Assembly: GCA_050949885.1 (NCBI GenBank)
Contig: JBMNGO010000001.1
Span: 62,001 to 126,000 of the forward strand
DNA: 64,000 nt
Source of the DNA: JBMNGO01 sp050949885
Lineage (GTDB): Bacteria > Bacillota > Syntrophomonadia > Syntrophomonadales > Syntrophomonadaceae
Reading direction: 5' to 3'
In this document: positions 42,055 through 51,614 of the stretch, in pieces
Layout of the letters: every line of letters starts with the position of its first letter
How positions within the stretch are numbered: the stretch's first letter is position 1
Program-made: the position numbers and the translations under genes
The notes under the pieces: generated by a model
The model's database searches: none
The model's input: only the letters and a program-made list of their open reading frames with translations
What the model was told of the DNA's origin: nothing

Positions 42055-42098
42055 AAACCAACAGTCGATAGAGCCGAATTGTTATTGGGGCGGGTATA

Positions 42099-42524
42099 TT
42101 AGCAATACCCGTCCCCCTGACATTTTGGACATACTCCTATATAATAGGCATTTCTTTCCCTGATAGCGAAATCTTCCAAGCCTTCCGTCTTTAACTGATT
42201 CAGGTTAGCCCAAAAATCAAAAATTTTTTCGCATTTTTCGCATCTGAAATGTCCGTGGTCTTTAACATTAGCATCATATCGAGTTTCATGGTCTTCAATA
42301 GTAATAAGCCGAACTAAATTTACTTCCAGCAGGGTATTCAGTGTATTGTAAACAGTAGTCTTGGATAAAGTTGGAATTTCCTGCACCAGCTCGCTATAAA
42401 TCTGATCCACTGAGGGATGGTTCTTATTAATCAGCAAATATTCCATTATCCTGATCCTTGCGTAAGAAGGTTTGATTCCATTTTGATTCAGTTTTTCCGT
42501 AATCTCCTTCACCATATTGGACAT
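42099..42524 (-). CDS. Fur family regulator, PerR-like
   Basis: A 141-residue metal-dependent repressor. The winged-helix domain spans residues 1-80 (KPSYARIRIMEYLL, LSKTTVYNTLNTLLEVNLV). The dimerisation domain holds DANVKDHGHFRC, and two CxxC pairs (CEKC and CPKC) for structural zinc, as in PerR and Fur. His and Asp residues of the regulatory metal site are present in the HETRYDAN and DHGHF segments. The ATG at 42524 follows GAGGGGATAAAA; the GTG at 42542 would put that site inside the gene. A palindromic operator lies 40 bases upstream. PerR (peroxide sensing) is favoured over Fur by the operator shape. Confidence 0.82.
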   Translation of the reverse strand: MSNMVKEITEKLNQNGIKPSYARIRIMEYLLINKNHPSVDQIYSELVQEIPTLSKTTVYNTLNTLLEVNLVRLITIEDHETRYDANVKDHGHFRCEKCEKIFDFWANLNQLKTEGLEDFAIRERNAYYIGVCPKCQGDGYC

Positions 42525-42549
42525 TTTTATCCCCTCTTTCACAATAGCT

Positions 42550-42581
42550 TTGTAATAATGACATGTTTGTAATTATTACAA
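42550..42581. promoter_or_regulatory. PerR/Fur-type operator upstream of the regulator gene
   Basis: TTGTAATTATTACAA (42567-42581) is a perfect 7-1-7 inverted repeat, two symmetric changes from the PerR box TTATAATNATTATAA. An imperfect second site, TTGTAATAATGACAT, lies beside it at 42550-42564. Position just before the regulator gene implies autoregulation. Confidence 0.65.
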
Positions 42582-42713
42582 TACTATGCTACCTTATTAT
42601 TTTCCATCAGTCTACAGTAAAATTGACTATTTACTACTTCTTATGGCGTTTAAAAGATGGAACCCAAAGCGTTCAGAAAGCTGCTCAGGCAGGTTGGCTT
42701 CTCTTGGGATTGT

Positions 42714-42869
42714 TTATGAATCAATTCTCACTTCCCGATCCAGATCAAAGAAATATAAGTATGTTTCATGAACTTTGCATTTCTGTATGGTCTCCAAAGC
42801 TGAACGATAAATACTCAACTGACTTCGGTATTCTGGCTTAATAAAAATATCCTGCCCGTCTACATTTGT
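42714..42869 (-). pseudogene. addA: severed 3' end of addA (nuclease-domain C-terminus)
   Basis: From 42869 to the stop at 42714 the minus strand encodes TNVDGQDIFIKPEYRSQLSI, then YRSALETIQKC and YLYFFDLDREVRIDS. This is the normal end of AddA: after VDYKT, the family shows a helix with Y-x-x-Q-L-x-x-Y-x-x-A-L-E and a terminal YLYFF strand. It is separated from the rest of addA by a 251-bp repeat array and lies in a different frame (-1 relative to the upstream part). It lacks its own start apart from a GTG at 43085 inside the array. A -1 frameshift in the overlap would rejoin it to the helicase part. Confidence 0.8.
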
Positions 42870-43120
42870 GTTGTTCCCTCCGGGGACTACTGATGTTCGC
42901 CCGAGCTCACTATTAAGGTTGCCCCCTCGGGGACCGAGCGCCCGGCCCAGGTGCCCCCTCGGGGCCCGAGCTCGCCCGGCCACTATTAAGGTTGCCCCCT
43001 TCGGGCCCGGCGCCCGAGCCCAGGGCCCCCTCGGGGCCACTGGTCGCCCGAGCTCACTATTAAGGTTGCCCCCTTCGGGGACCACTGGTGCTCGCCCGAG
43101 CTCACTATTAAGGTTGCCCG
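42870..43120. repeat. GC-rich tandem repeat array inserted in addA
   Basis: Four units, each beginning GTTGcCCC and ending CACTATTAAG: 42870-42917 (48 bp), 42918-42990 (73 bp), 42991-43064 (74 bp), 43065-43112 (48 bp), plus an 8-base stub. The core CACTATTAAGGTTGCCC recurs at 42908, 42981, 43055 and 43103. The two longer units add about 25 GC-rich bases with CCCC-CTC-GGGG style hairpins. Base composition is far more GC-rich than the surrounding gene. The units carry several small palindromes (GAGCTC, GGCCCC/GGGGCC). The array lies directly after the VDYK codons of addA. Confidence 0.9.
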
Positions 43121-46100
43121 TTTGTAATCAACCAGTACCACATTTTCACCTTCAATGAAATAAAGATCTATAACACCCTGAATCAATATTTTCTCCTGGC
43201 AATCATCCAGGCCGGGCAGAATCTCACTGGCCAGCCGAACCTGATTGAAGGAAATTTCACGAAAAACCTTATCAGCACCAAGAACCCTTTTTCCTAAACA
43301 TGAACGGAAAAAGCCCAAAATCTTTTTTATATCGATTAAATCAGCCTCGTGTTGACTTATCAGTTCCCGGCGTATCATTTCCATTAGCTGCTCATGAATC
43401 TCTTCCTCGGTCTGTACCCTGGCTAGATCAATATGCTGCATAACCAGGTGGTAGGCTGAACCTCTTGTTAATCCGGAACTGACAGTTTCAGCTGAGCCCG
43501 CCTGGTCTTCCTCGGGAAGCCTGGCCAAATAAGGGATATTTATTCCCAATACTCCCGGATCAATATCTCTTGGCCGGCTTATCCGGGTAACCGCCAGCTT
43601 GGATGGAATATGAATCGCTTTTAGATGGGGATATTCCCATCCCAGCTGATTATTTATTTCCCGGTAATCGTCCGATTGAGGATCTATGGTGAACTCCTCT
43701 AAGTATTTCTGAAGTTCCCGGTGATCTATCAGTTGCTGCTCAGTCTGTTGACCAATTTGGGTACGATTGGTTAATATAATACTCCACCGGGAAGGATCAA
43801 CCTGGATCTCCCTAACCATTTCCGGCCTGTCACCCATTTGACGAATAACCTTCCCATCCTGGTGCCGCAGCAGAATGGTACCTATCCAGTCCAGAAAAGA
43901 ATTAGCCATGGAAAGGTTAAAAGCATTAAGACTTTTTTGCCACTTTTTGATCCTTTTATTTATATCGTTTAAAGTCCCAAGTATAATCATGCGATCCATG
44001 GCTCGGGTCATGGCTACGTAGAGTATGCGTATTTCTTCGCTCAAGCGCTCCATTTTATGCCTGTTTTTTATGGCCAAGCGGGCAATTGTATCACGATACC
44101 CCCGTAAGCGGGTATCCACATAAACCGGCCCAATTCCCAGATCTTTATGTAACAACAAGCGGTCATTCATATCGCTTAGATTAAAGGCTTTGCCCGCCCC
44201 AGCTATTATAACCACAGGAAATTCCAGGCCTTTGCTCTTGTGAATAGTCATAATCCTGACTACATTGTCATTTTCGCCTAGAATCCTGGCGGTTCCCATA
44301 TCATTACGGCTGGCTTTCAGCTTTTCTACATACTTTATAAAGTTAAATAAACCTTTTACAGTGGAGTTATGAAACAGGCGGGCCCTATCCAACAAAAGCC
44401 TGAGATTGGCCTGCCTTTGGGTCCCTCCGGGCATGGCTCCCACAAAATAATAGAATCCGGTATCAATCATTACCTTCCATAAGAACTCATCCAAGGCCAT
44501 ATATCTGACCTGTTCTTTCCAGGAATATATCAAGCCTAAAAAGTCGTCCAGCTTTTTCTTTAATTGATCGTTTTTCGTCCTGCGGTAATCCTCTATGGCT
44601 TCAAAAAAGCTCTTGGATGGGCTGCCCAGCCTTATATCAGTCAATTCTTCAATGGTAAACTGGGCCACCGGAGACCTCATTACACCCATTAAAGGAATAT
44701 CCTGCCTTACATTATCAGTAATTCTAAGCAGGTTCATCATTATGTCAATTTCCATGGTCTCGAAATAACCCGTACCAGTATCTGCATAGGAGGGAATCCC
44801 CTGCTCCAGGAAGGTTTCAAGAAATACTTCTGTCCAATTGCGGGAAACCCTTAACAGTACTGCAAAATCCCTATATTCCAGGTTTCTGACCCGGCCCAGC
44901 CTTACATCATAAAAGGGCTGGCCCACCAGCTCCCTTATTTTACTGGCCGCCGTCCGGGCCTCCAATTCCGCTGCGGTCAATTCTTCCAGTTCCTCCTCAA
45001 GAACCGTGGTCTCCTCAGCTTCTTCCTCTTGATTATTTCCGCTATCAATTATCATTAGCTGCACCCGGGGCTTATCATCGGGCAAAGCCGCAGAATTTCT
45101 ATCACCCCGAAAAGCGGGCAGCAAAAAGGAGTCTTCATGATAATCAAATTCTCCTAAGTCTTTAGACATCAGGTTTTTAAACAGGAAATTGACGCAGTCT
45201 AAAATCTCTGTACGGCTTCTAAAATTGATCTTCAACTGGAGGCGCCGGTTAATTGCACCCTTTTGGTCCACAAAAGAATTGTACTTGTGCAGAAAGATGG
45301 TAGGATCAGCCAGTCTAAAACGATATATGCTCTGTTTAATATCTCCCACCATGAACAAATTGTCAGGTCCTTTAATACAGTTTATGATGGACTCCTGCAC
45401 TAGATTGCTGTCCTGGTATTCATCAACAAAAATATATGAATACTTCTTTTGGTACTCCCCCGCCACCTCCGGATCTGCCAATATTTGCAAGGCATAGTGC
45501 TCCAAATCACTAAAATCCAGGATTCCCTTGCCCAACTTGGCTTCCTGGTAAGCATCGGCAAAAGCCTTTACCACCTGATGCAGGTACTCCAAATAAGGAG
45601 ACATTTTATAAATATCCTGCAGGCTTTGATCAGGGCTCTGATCAAATATACTGGCAGTTAGCTTTCTTATTAGTTGTTTACCCTCTTCCCGCAGTTTTTT
45701 GACCTTCTCCACCAGGTTTTTATCTCTTTCCGGCGAAACCCGAGGCAGCCTGGGATGAGCTACAGCAGCAAGATGCCCGTTAAATTCATGCCAACCCTGG
45801 GCCAAGGTTCTAAGCAGCATTTCCACGATTTTTTCATCTTCAGCCAGGGCTATCAAGTATTCTTGGGGCCCCTGGCTGCTTGCGCATAAGGTCCGAGCTT
45901 CCTTAAACAGATCGGCAGCAGCGGTAAGCTGCACCCGAATCTGACTTATAAGCTCTCGCCCCCAATTGGTCTGGTCCAGTTTTAAACCTGAATCCCGGAA
46001 GGCACTGGTATGCTCCTCCAGCCATGACAGGGGATATGGATGACTCTGGGTAAACTCGTAAATCCGCAGCACCAGGTCAGCAAAAGGTTTATCACTTTTG

Positions 46101-46585
46101 CTGCCCCCGAACATTTCCACCAGTTCCAAAAAGATTTCCTGCCCGGTTTCATAGAAACCCTCGAGAACCTCATCCAATACCTCCACCTTTAGCAAAGCAA
46201 TCTCTCCAGGATCGCCGATGCGAAAATGGGGATCAATATCCACCTGGTGGAAATGCTTTCTCACCACACCGGTACAAAAAGCATGAATGGTACTAATGGA
46301 TGCCCGCGGCAATAGCTGCATCTGCCTGATCAGGTGGTCCAGGCTATTTTCCTCTTTTTCCATTTCCTTAAGTAAGGCATTGCAGATTCGTTCCCTCATT
46401 TCACCAGCAGCAGCTTGGGTAAAGGTAACTACCAACAGGCGATCTATGTCAACTTTATCCTTGGTAATCAGTCTAATAATGCGTTCAACTAATACGGCAG
46501 TCTTTCCCGTTCCTGCCGAAGCTGCCACCAAAAGATTGCTTCCCCTGTCATCAATGGCGGCTAGTTGTTGATCATTCCAATTCAT
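42986..46585 (-). CDS. addA: AddA helicase-nuclease subunit, nuclease domain interrupted by repeat
   Basis: The UvrD-type helicase/nuclease subunit of the AddAB double-strand-break repair complex. The open frame is 1,199 codons: SAGTGKTAV (Walker A), FVDEYQDSNLVQ (motif II), IMTIHKSKGLEFPVV (motif V), LYVAMTRAM (motif VI) and a C-terminal RecB-like nuclease ending in VVLVDYK. The normal continuation (T-x-V..., about 50 residues) is replaced by 44 residues translated from the repeat array and a stop at 42986. The catalytic Asp and Lys are kept, but the last helix and strand are lost. The start at ATG 46585 gives MNWNDQQLAAI and has GGGGAA before it; it lies within the end of addB (14 bases overlap). 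Whether it is functional is unclear; -1 frameshifting would restore a full protein with an 83-residue insert. Confidence 0.88.
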   Translation of the reverse strand: MNWNDQQLAAIDDRGSNLLVAASAGTGKTAVLVERIIRLITKDKVDIDRLLVVTFTQAAAGEMRERICNALLKEMEKEENSLDHLIRQMQLLPRASISTIHAFCTGVVRKHFHQVDIDPHFRIGDPGEIALLKVEVLDEVLEGFYETGQEIFLELVEMFGGSKSDKPFADLVLRIYEFTQSHPYPLSWLEEHTSAFRDSGLKLDQTNWGRELISQIRVQLTAAADLFKEARTLCASSQGPQEYLIALAEDEKIVEMLLRTLAQGWHEFNGHLAAVAHPRLPRVSPERDKNLVEKVKKLREEGKQLIRKLTASIFDQSPDQSLQDIYKMSPYLEYLHQVVKAFADAYQEAKLGKGILDFSDLEHYALQILADPEVAGEYQKKYSYIFVDEYQDSNLVQESIINCIKGPDNLFMVGDIKQSIYRFRLADPTIFLHKYNSFVDQKGAINRRLQLKINFRSRTEILDCVNFLFKNLMSKDLGEFDYHEDSFLLPAFRGDRNSAALPDDKPRVQLMIIDSGNNQEEEAEETTVLEEELEELTAAELEARTAASKIRELVGQPFYDVRLGRVRNLEYRDFAVLLRVSRNWTEVFLETFLEQGIPSYADTGTGYFETMEIDIMMNLLRITDNVRQDIPLMGVMRSPVAQFTIEELTDIRLGSPSKSFFEAIEDYRRTKNDQLKKKLDDFLGLIYSWKEQVRYMALDEFLWKVMIDTGFYYFVGAMPGGTQRQANLRLLLDRARLFHNSTVKGLFNFIKYVEKLKASRNDMGTARILGENDNVVRIMTIHKSKGLEFPVVIIAGAGKAFNLSDMNDRLLLHKDLGIGPVYVDTRLRGYRDTIARLAIKNRHKMERLSEEIRILYVAMTRAMDRMIILGTLNDINKRIKKWQKSLNAFNLSMANSFLDWIGTILLRHQDGKVIRQMGDRPEMVREIQVDPSRWSIILTNRTQIGQQTEQQLIDHRELQKYLEEFTIDPQSDDYREINNQLGWEYPHLKAIHIPSKLAVTRISRPRDIDPGVLGINIPYLARLPEEDQAGSAETVSSGLTRGSAYHLVMQHIDLARVQTEEEIHEQLMEMIRRELISQHEADLIDIKKILGFFRSCLGKRVLGADKVFREISFNQVRLASEILPGLDDCQEKILIQGVIDLYFIEGENVVLVDYKRATLIVSSGEHQWSPKGATLIVSSGDQWPRGGPGLGRRARRGQP

Positions 46586-49500
46586 CTTTGACTTCCCCAT
46601 CCCCAATATTATTAATCAAGTCAAGAACCTCTTCCTGGCGGAAGGTCTTAAAAAACCTAAAAGAATTACCTTCGATAAGCTGGTCAAATAAACAAATGCT
46701 ATGGTAAATACAGTAATCACAGGCCGTGGTTTGGCGCACCCTGGCAGGCCTGGCCTGCACTTTTCCCTGTAACAATTCGCTTCCCATTTGGGAGATCCTC
46801 TGTTCCATATGATTTAGGACGGCACGGAATTCTTCTTCTTTTATTACCCTGGACTTGCTGTGAAAGCTGTTATCCTTGTTGAGTCCGACCGGAATAATAT
46901 CAGAAAAGCCAGCCAAATCCCGGTCCATTTGTTTTACTACCGCCGGGTCTTTTAATACTATCCCCTTCATTCTCAATTCCTGATTTACAAGCTCTTCTAA
47001 ATTACAATGGGGCTGCAGTTTGACCAAAGGATCATCCAGCTTGAAATAAAACAGTCCTGCGGGCTTGATGGGGCGCTCCGTTTTTTCTCCCCCGGTAGCT
47101 ATTACGGCTTGCAGATAAGTAAAAAGCTGTAAGGCTAGGCCATGGTAAACATCAGAAAGTATTAGATCCTTTGATGAAGACTTATAATCAATTATTCTTA
47201 CATAGGAACCTGTTTCCGAGCGTAAAAGATCAACCCGGTCTATTTGTCCTTCCAAATACATGAACTCTCCATCCGGTAGCCTAATCTTTAGGGGCGGCAG
47301 TTCACCTTTAGGCCCAAATTTCACTTCATATTTCCATGGCTGAAAATCCCCACATTTGATATGGGCAGCTAATGTGAGCGCAGCTCGGATGCTTATCCTT
47401 TTTAGCCTCTTAGCCAGGTACTGGTTGCGGTGGCTGCTTAAGAACCGGCCATCCCCGTATCCTGGCAGTATTTCATTCATGGCATTATCCACCAGTTTTT
47501 CAATCTCCGATATGTCCAGCCCCCGCCAGTCTTTTTGCTTATGCCGAAGCTTAAGGGAAAAGGAGAGAAGAGTCTCATGCAGCAGTTGCCCTATTTCAGG
47601 CGGCATCACCGTGTAAGTTTTTCTTTCCTGAGGTTTGAGTCCATAACGGACAAAATGGGCAAAAGAACACCCAGCAAACTGCTCCAATCTTGATACACTG
47701 GAATACAAAGGGGTGCCAAAAAGAAGCCTGGCTTTTTCCGGCCTTAGATTGTTAGGCTGGTTACGGTAAAACAAGGCTTTTATTATTTCCTTGCTTAATC
47801 CCTGCCATTCCTTTTGCCGGGTATACCAACCGTAAATATTCCACCAGTATTTCTCCATATCTTTTCCATCCGCCAACTGGCGCAGCCTACTAACCAAATG
47901 TTTGAAAGTGCTATGGGGAGTAGATACCAGCATTTTTTCATATTGGTTATCCGGTAGTATATTGCTCTCAATCTTTAATGACGGAAAAAGACGCAATAAA
48001 CTCTCGATGAGCAATGAAGGGCGTAAAGCTTTGCCCTCTATATCAGCTAAAGGAAAGGAAACCCATAGGTAATCTGAAGGTTTACTCAAGGCACTATATA
48101 TTAAAAAATTCTCTTCATTCAGTTTTAATTCTCGATTGAGGCCGAATTCCAAACCCGTGCCGCCCAGAATATCCTTTTCTTCCCAGGAAATCAACCCCTC
48201 GGTGTCCAGCCCGGAGGGTAATATACCATCGTTCACTCCTACCACAAATAGCCCTTTTATGTTGTGGCTCTTTGACCTTTGAATACTGCCTACCAGGGTC
48301 TGATCAACGGTTGTGGGTATTATGCCAACTTCTACCGTTTGCAGGCCCGCTTCCAGTGCCTGTCGGAATTCTTTGAGGCTACTCTTTTGACCTCCCAATA
48401 TGCTCCTGATTTGCCTAAAAATATCCATAGTAATATTCCACATCTGGGCATTAAAAGCACTATATTCATAAAGGCCTCTTTGGGAAAGGTAGTCAATCAG
48501 TTTTGTCAATTTTGACTGAGCTCCCATTTCCTCCAGGAACCCATAGATGGCATCGGTTATTCCGGCATAATCCCCTTTTTTTCGGATCTTCTCCTGCATA
48601 GTTTGGAAAGGTTGAATAAACCTTTCCCGGTACTGATTCAGTTCTTCCAGGTCTGCCTCTTCCCCATATTCAAAAGGGTTAAACCATTTAGAACCGTGAA
48701 TGCCATATCTTAATGCGTAATTTTCCAGCTTTTCTACCTGGTCTACAGACAGGTTGCCAAATCCTGTTTTCAAGAAACGAAATACATCATCATATTTATA
48801 ATTTCTAATAATTATGTCCAGGGAGGATAATAGGGCATGAGTAAGACAATTGTCCATCACATTCCGCTTACGGTCTAAAAAGATGGGTATGCCATATTCA
48901 CTGAAAACCCTCTGGATAATAACTCCGTAGGTATCCATATCCTGACAAACCACTGCAAAATCCCGCCACCGATGTCCTTTTTCCCTCACCAGTTTAACCA
49001 GGTGGACGGCCACCTGTTCAATTTCTTCATAAGCATTGGTAGCGGCATATATCTTGATGTTTTCTGCCTTGCCCGCAAATTTTTTACAGGGATAGGCAAA
49101 AAATTCTTTTTCAATATGTGTGATTTCCTTGGTTTGGCTGGTTTCCCCCTCTTTCCGGGCAACAGGTATTACCTCTTCCGGTATACCATGTTCCCTGGCT
49201 ATGGCTCTGATTTTTGCAAAACTATAACGTGAAACCTTAAATAAGGAATGATCTCGGCTAAATGGTGAAGGATCGAGACAAAAAGAAATGGTGGTTTCAC
49301 GAGCAGACAGAATGAGCTTTTCTATTACCCTTAAACTTTGGGAGGAAAAAGTGGTAAAGTTGTCAATCCAGATTATCGAATCCTTTAAGAACTCAGCTTC
49401 TTGCACCTTTTCAATCAAGAGATTATAATAATCATCACTATCAATATACCTCTCCTTCAGATAGAGATTAAACTCACGGTAAATAAGCAGGATATCACTT

Positions 49501-49967
49501 ACTTTTTCCTGCAATAATCTGTTATCGGCAATACTATCCAGCACCTTTTCTATATCATCTGCAGAAATATCATTTTGTTTAAGTTCTGCAATCAAATCAC
49601 TGACTTGTTTGACAAAACCACTTTGCCGGGCCGCTTTCCTATATATTGTAAGGTCTGACAGGTGGGCATCTATGATCCTTTTCAATATCATGTTTTTTCC
49701 CTGTTCATTAATCAGAGATCTGGTCAGACCTCCCACCTGGCTCAATACCCGGTATCCTAATCTGCTTAAGCTTAACACTTCAATCCTCATAATTCCAGGT
49801 AAATCCAGTTTTTCCATTAGGTCTCTTTCGGCCTGTAATGTATATTGTTCCGGCACCAAAAGTATCAGCCGGTTATTTCCGCCCTTTTCCAAATGGTGTT
49901 GGATTTCATTAAATATATGGCGAGTTTTTCCTTGGTTGGCTCTGCCCAAGAGGTAGCGCAAGCCCAT
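46572..49967 (-). CDS. addB: AddB helicase-exonuclease subunit
   Basis: The second subunit of AddAB, 1,131 residues. The inactive-helicase N-terminus begins GRANQGKTRHIFNEI and LVPEQYTLQAERDLME. The nuclease domain shows GQIDRVDLL and IIDYKSSSKDL, the VDYK-like catalytic motif. The iron-sulfur staple is complete: one Cys in FAGCSFAHFVRYGLKP and three in CDYCIYHSIC, with the family spacing C-x2-C-x5-C. ATG is preceded by GGAGGGTAAGATA. It overlaps addA by 14 bases. Unlike addA it looks intact. Confidence 0.95.
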   Translation of the reverse strand: MGLRYLLGRANQGKTRHIFNEIQHHLEKGGNNRLILLVPEQYTLQAERDLMEKLDLPGIMRIEVLSLSRLGYRVLSQVGGLTRSLINEQGKNMILKRIIDAHLSDLTIYRKAARQSGFVKQVSDLIAELKQNDISADDIEKVLDSIADNRLLQEKVSDILLIYREFNLYLKERYIDSDDYYNLLIEKVQEAEFLKDSIIWIDNFTTFSSQSLRVIEKLILSARETTISFCLDPSPFSRDHSLFKVSRYSFAKIRAIAREHGIPEEVIPVARKEGETSQTKEITHIEKEFFAYPCKKFAGKAENIKIYAATNAYEEIEQVAVHLVKLVREKGHRWRDFAVVCQDMDTYGVIIQRVFSEYGIPIFLDRKRNVMDNCLTHALLSSLDIIIRNYKYDDVFRFLKTGFGNLSVDQVEKLENYALRYGIHGSKWFNPFEYGEEADLEELNQYRERFIQPFQTMQEKIRKKGDYAGITDAIYGFLEEMGAQSKLTKLIDYLSQRGLYEYSAFNAQMWNITMDIFRQIRSILGGQKSSLKEFRQALEAGLQTVEVGIIPTTVDQTLVGSIQRSKSHNIKGLFVVGVNDGILPSGLDTEGLISWEEKDILGGTGLEFGLNRELKLNEENFLIYSALSKPSDYLWVSFPLADIEGKALRPSLLIESLLRLFPSLKIESNILPDNQYEKMLVSTPHSTFKHLVSRLRQLADGKDMEKYWWNIYGWYTRQKEWQGLSKEIIKALFYRNQPNNLRPEKARLLFGTPLYSSVSRLEQFAGCSFAHFVRYGLKPQERKTYTVMPPEIGQLLHETLLSFSLKLRHKQKDWRGLDISEIEKLVDNAMNEILPGYGDGRFLSSHRNQYLAKRLKRISIRAALTLAAHIKCGDFQPWKYEVKFGPKGELPPLKIRLPDGEFMYLEGQIDRVDLLRSETGSYVRIIDYKSSSKDLILSDVYHGLALQLFTYLQAVIATGGEKTERPIKPAGLFYFKLDDPLVKLQPHCNLEELVNQELRMKGIVLKDPAVVKQMDRDLAGFSDIIPVGLNKDNSFHSKSRVIKEEEFRAVLNHMEQRISQMGSELLQGKVQARPARVRQTTACDYCIYHSICLFDQLIEGNSFRFFKTFRQEEVLDLINNIGDGEVKDELE

Positions 49968-50177
49968 TATCTTACCCTCCGCAACTTAGAAACAAGTTTG
50001 TACACTTCCATTTTAACAGTTTTTTATTTATTGGTGATATTTTCAAGATTTGGCGGGGAAAAGAACGGCAAGGCTAATAGAGCCAGAGAAAAATGGGCAC
50101 TTTAGGAAAGAGGTTTGATAACACAACAAACCTTGCGCAAGATATACGAAGCTTATAAAAAAACCGGTTAATTTCAC

Positions 50178-50621
50178 TCAATCCATCAGCAGAATTCTTG
50201 CCCCAGTAGCCAGAAGTACAATTCCTAATATATCCAAATAGTGAAATTCAAACTTTTTCATACCAAAAGCCCCGAGGGCATCAATCAAAATAGCAGTAGA
50301 TACTTGGGCCACAATTATTGCTGTAGTGGCGTTGCCAACTCCGATTTTATCCATAGATCTTATAACAGCATAGACAATTATTACATTTAATACTCCGCCT
50401 AAAAAGACATACCAGGGAGCCTGGCCTAAATTAGAAAAACGGTTCATCCCGCCGCCCACGCAGAGTACTACACCCAGAGCAGCCAGGGCTCCTACCACAT
50501 GAACAATCAGAGTTGATTCCCAAACCCCTACAATTTTGCCCAGGGCGGTATTCAGAGTACCCTGTAAAGCCATAGCTGCACCGGACAAAGCGGCGATCAT
50601 TACGAAAATCCAGTTGGTCAT
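50178..50621 (-). CDS. DMT family transporter, DUF606/YdcZ type
   Basis: A 147-residue half-size drug/metabolite transporter with four to five helices. The N-terminal ALSGAAMALQGTLNTALGKIVG and the central YVFLGGVLNVIIVYAVIRSMDKIGVGNATTAII mark the DUF606 (YdcZ) subfamily. Such proteins usually work as pairs or homo-oligomers. Substrate unknown; the gene stands alone, with no obvious promoter or terminator. Confidence 0.8.
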   Translation of the reverse strand: MTNWIFVMIAALSGAAMALQGTLNTALGKIVGVWESTLIVHVVGALAALGVVLCVGGGMNRFSNLGQAPWYVFLGGVLNVIIVYAVIRSMDKIGVGNATTAIIVAQVSTAILIDALGAFGMKKFEFHYLDILGIVLLATGARILLMD

Positions 50622-50709
50622 CTATTACTCCTAGTGTTATTTTTTCTTATTGTCCGTTTTTTGGCGATAATTATTCAGCTTTTTGTAATCTGTTATAAAT
50701 CGGCAGCGG

Positions 50710-51417
50710 TTACATAAAGGTGGCCAAGCAAATAACCAGAAAACCTGTTACCATTCCCCATCGGCTGCTATTCCGGCCCTTTTTTTGCGCCTGGGGGAAT
50801 AATTGAGCAATAACCAAATACAGCATAACTCCGGAGGTAATCCCCATTAAAAGGGGCATCCACTGGGGAAGCCATGTAACCGCAGCCTTTCCACATATGG
50901 TTCCCAGGGGAGTAATCAAACCTACCATTAAAGTTAGAAAAAATATCCGGCATTTGCTGACTCCGGCCATTAAAAGCGGCGCTGCAATGGCCATACCCTC
51001 AGGAAAGTTGTGAATACCAATAGCCAATGCAATTACCATACCGGTACGCGTTTTCATCTCGTCCCCCAGAGCAATGGCCATTCCTTCCGGGAGATCATGC
51101 AAGGCAATACCCAGCATAATAAGGTATCCCAGACCAGTAAGAGTCCTGCTAAGGGTGTTTTCCTGCAACAGAATTTTATTAATTAGTACCATTATTAAAA
51201 AGCCGATTCCTAATCCGATAATAGTTGGCCTATATCCCGCATAAACCAAGGCTGATGGCAGTAAATCCAGAAACACTACAGCAGCCATTACCCCTGCTGC
51301 AAGCCCCAAAAAGAATGCCAAACTGCTATTTCCCCATCGCCGTTTCAAAAAAAGCAGAATAGCTCCCATGCTGGTACAGAAACCCGCTAAAAGGCTTAAC
51401 CAAAGAACCCGATCCAT
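50710..51417 (-). CDS. ZIP family metal transporter
   Basis: A 235-residue ZIP transporter. Helix IV reads HDLPEGMAIALGDE and helix V HNFPEGMAIAAPLL, the two conserved metal-binding HxxPEG motifs. Seven to eight helices are apparent. The ATG at 51417 gives the usual M-D-R-V-L-W start and is preceded by AGGATGG; the frame opens further at 51501 but the extra 28 residues are not ZIP-like. It probably moves zinc, iron or manganese, into the cytoplasm by analogy; the metal cannot be inferred. Confidence 0.85.
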   Translation of the reverse strand: MDRVLWLSLLAGFCTSMGAILLFLKRRWGNSSLAFFLGLAAGVMAAVVFLDLLPSALVYAGYRPTIIGLGIGFLIMVLINKILLQENTLSRTLTGLGYLIMLGIALHDLPEGMAIALGDEMKTRTGMVIALAIGIHNFPEGMAIAAPLLMAGVSKCRIFFLTLMVGLITPLGTICGKAAVTWLPQWMPLLMGITSGVMLYLVIAQLFPQAQKKGRNSSRWGMVTGFLVICLATFM

Positions 51418-51614
51418 TCTTAAATACCATCCTAACATTTGGTTCTTTCTATTTCTATGAGAAAAACACCCATAATAGATGCATAATCTGTGGTAGATCA
51501 TGCATTCTTTTCCCCCCCCGGGAAGCTGATTAACAGGAAATTTACCTTTAAGCGGGTTTAACAGGCATAAAAAAAGGCTTTTTTACATATTTTGCACAAA
51601 GAGGAGGTGTATCC

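Noticed and set aside
42870..43120. Possible CRISPR array
   Set aside because: The units are 48-74 bases, run head to tail without unique spacers, and lie inside a coding gene with no cas genes nearby.
42868..43158. Plus-strand ORF of 96 residues through the repeat array
   Set aside because: It is a low-complexity Pro/Arg/Leu translation of the GC-rich repeat, with no ribosome-binding site and no protein-like pattern.
49968..50010. Possible LexA box upstream of addB (CAAACTTGTTTC)
   Set aside because: The half-sites are 2 bases apart instead of 4, so it does not fit the SOS consensus.
51502..51614. AAAAAAAGGCTTTTTT palindrome before the TIGR04086 gene as a terminator
   Set aside because: Too few G/C pairs and located upstream of the next gene's ribosome-binding site; no gene ends there on the plus strand.
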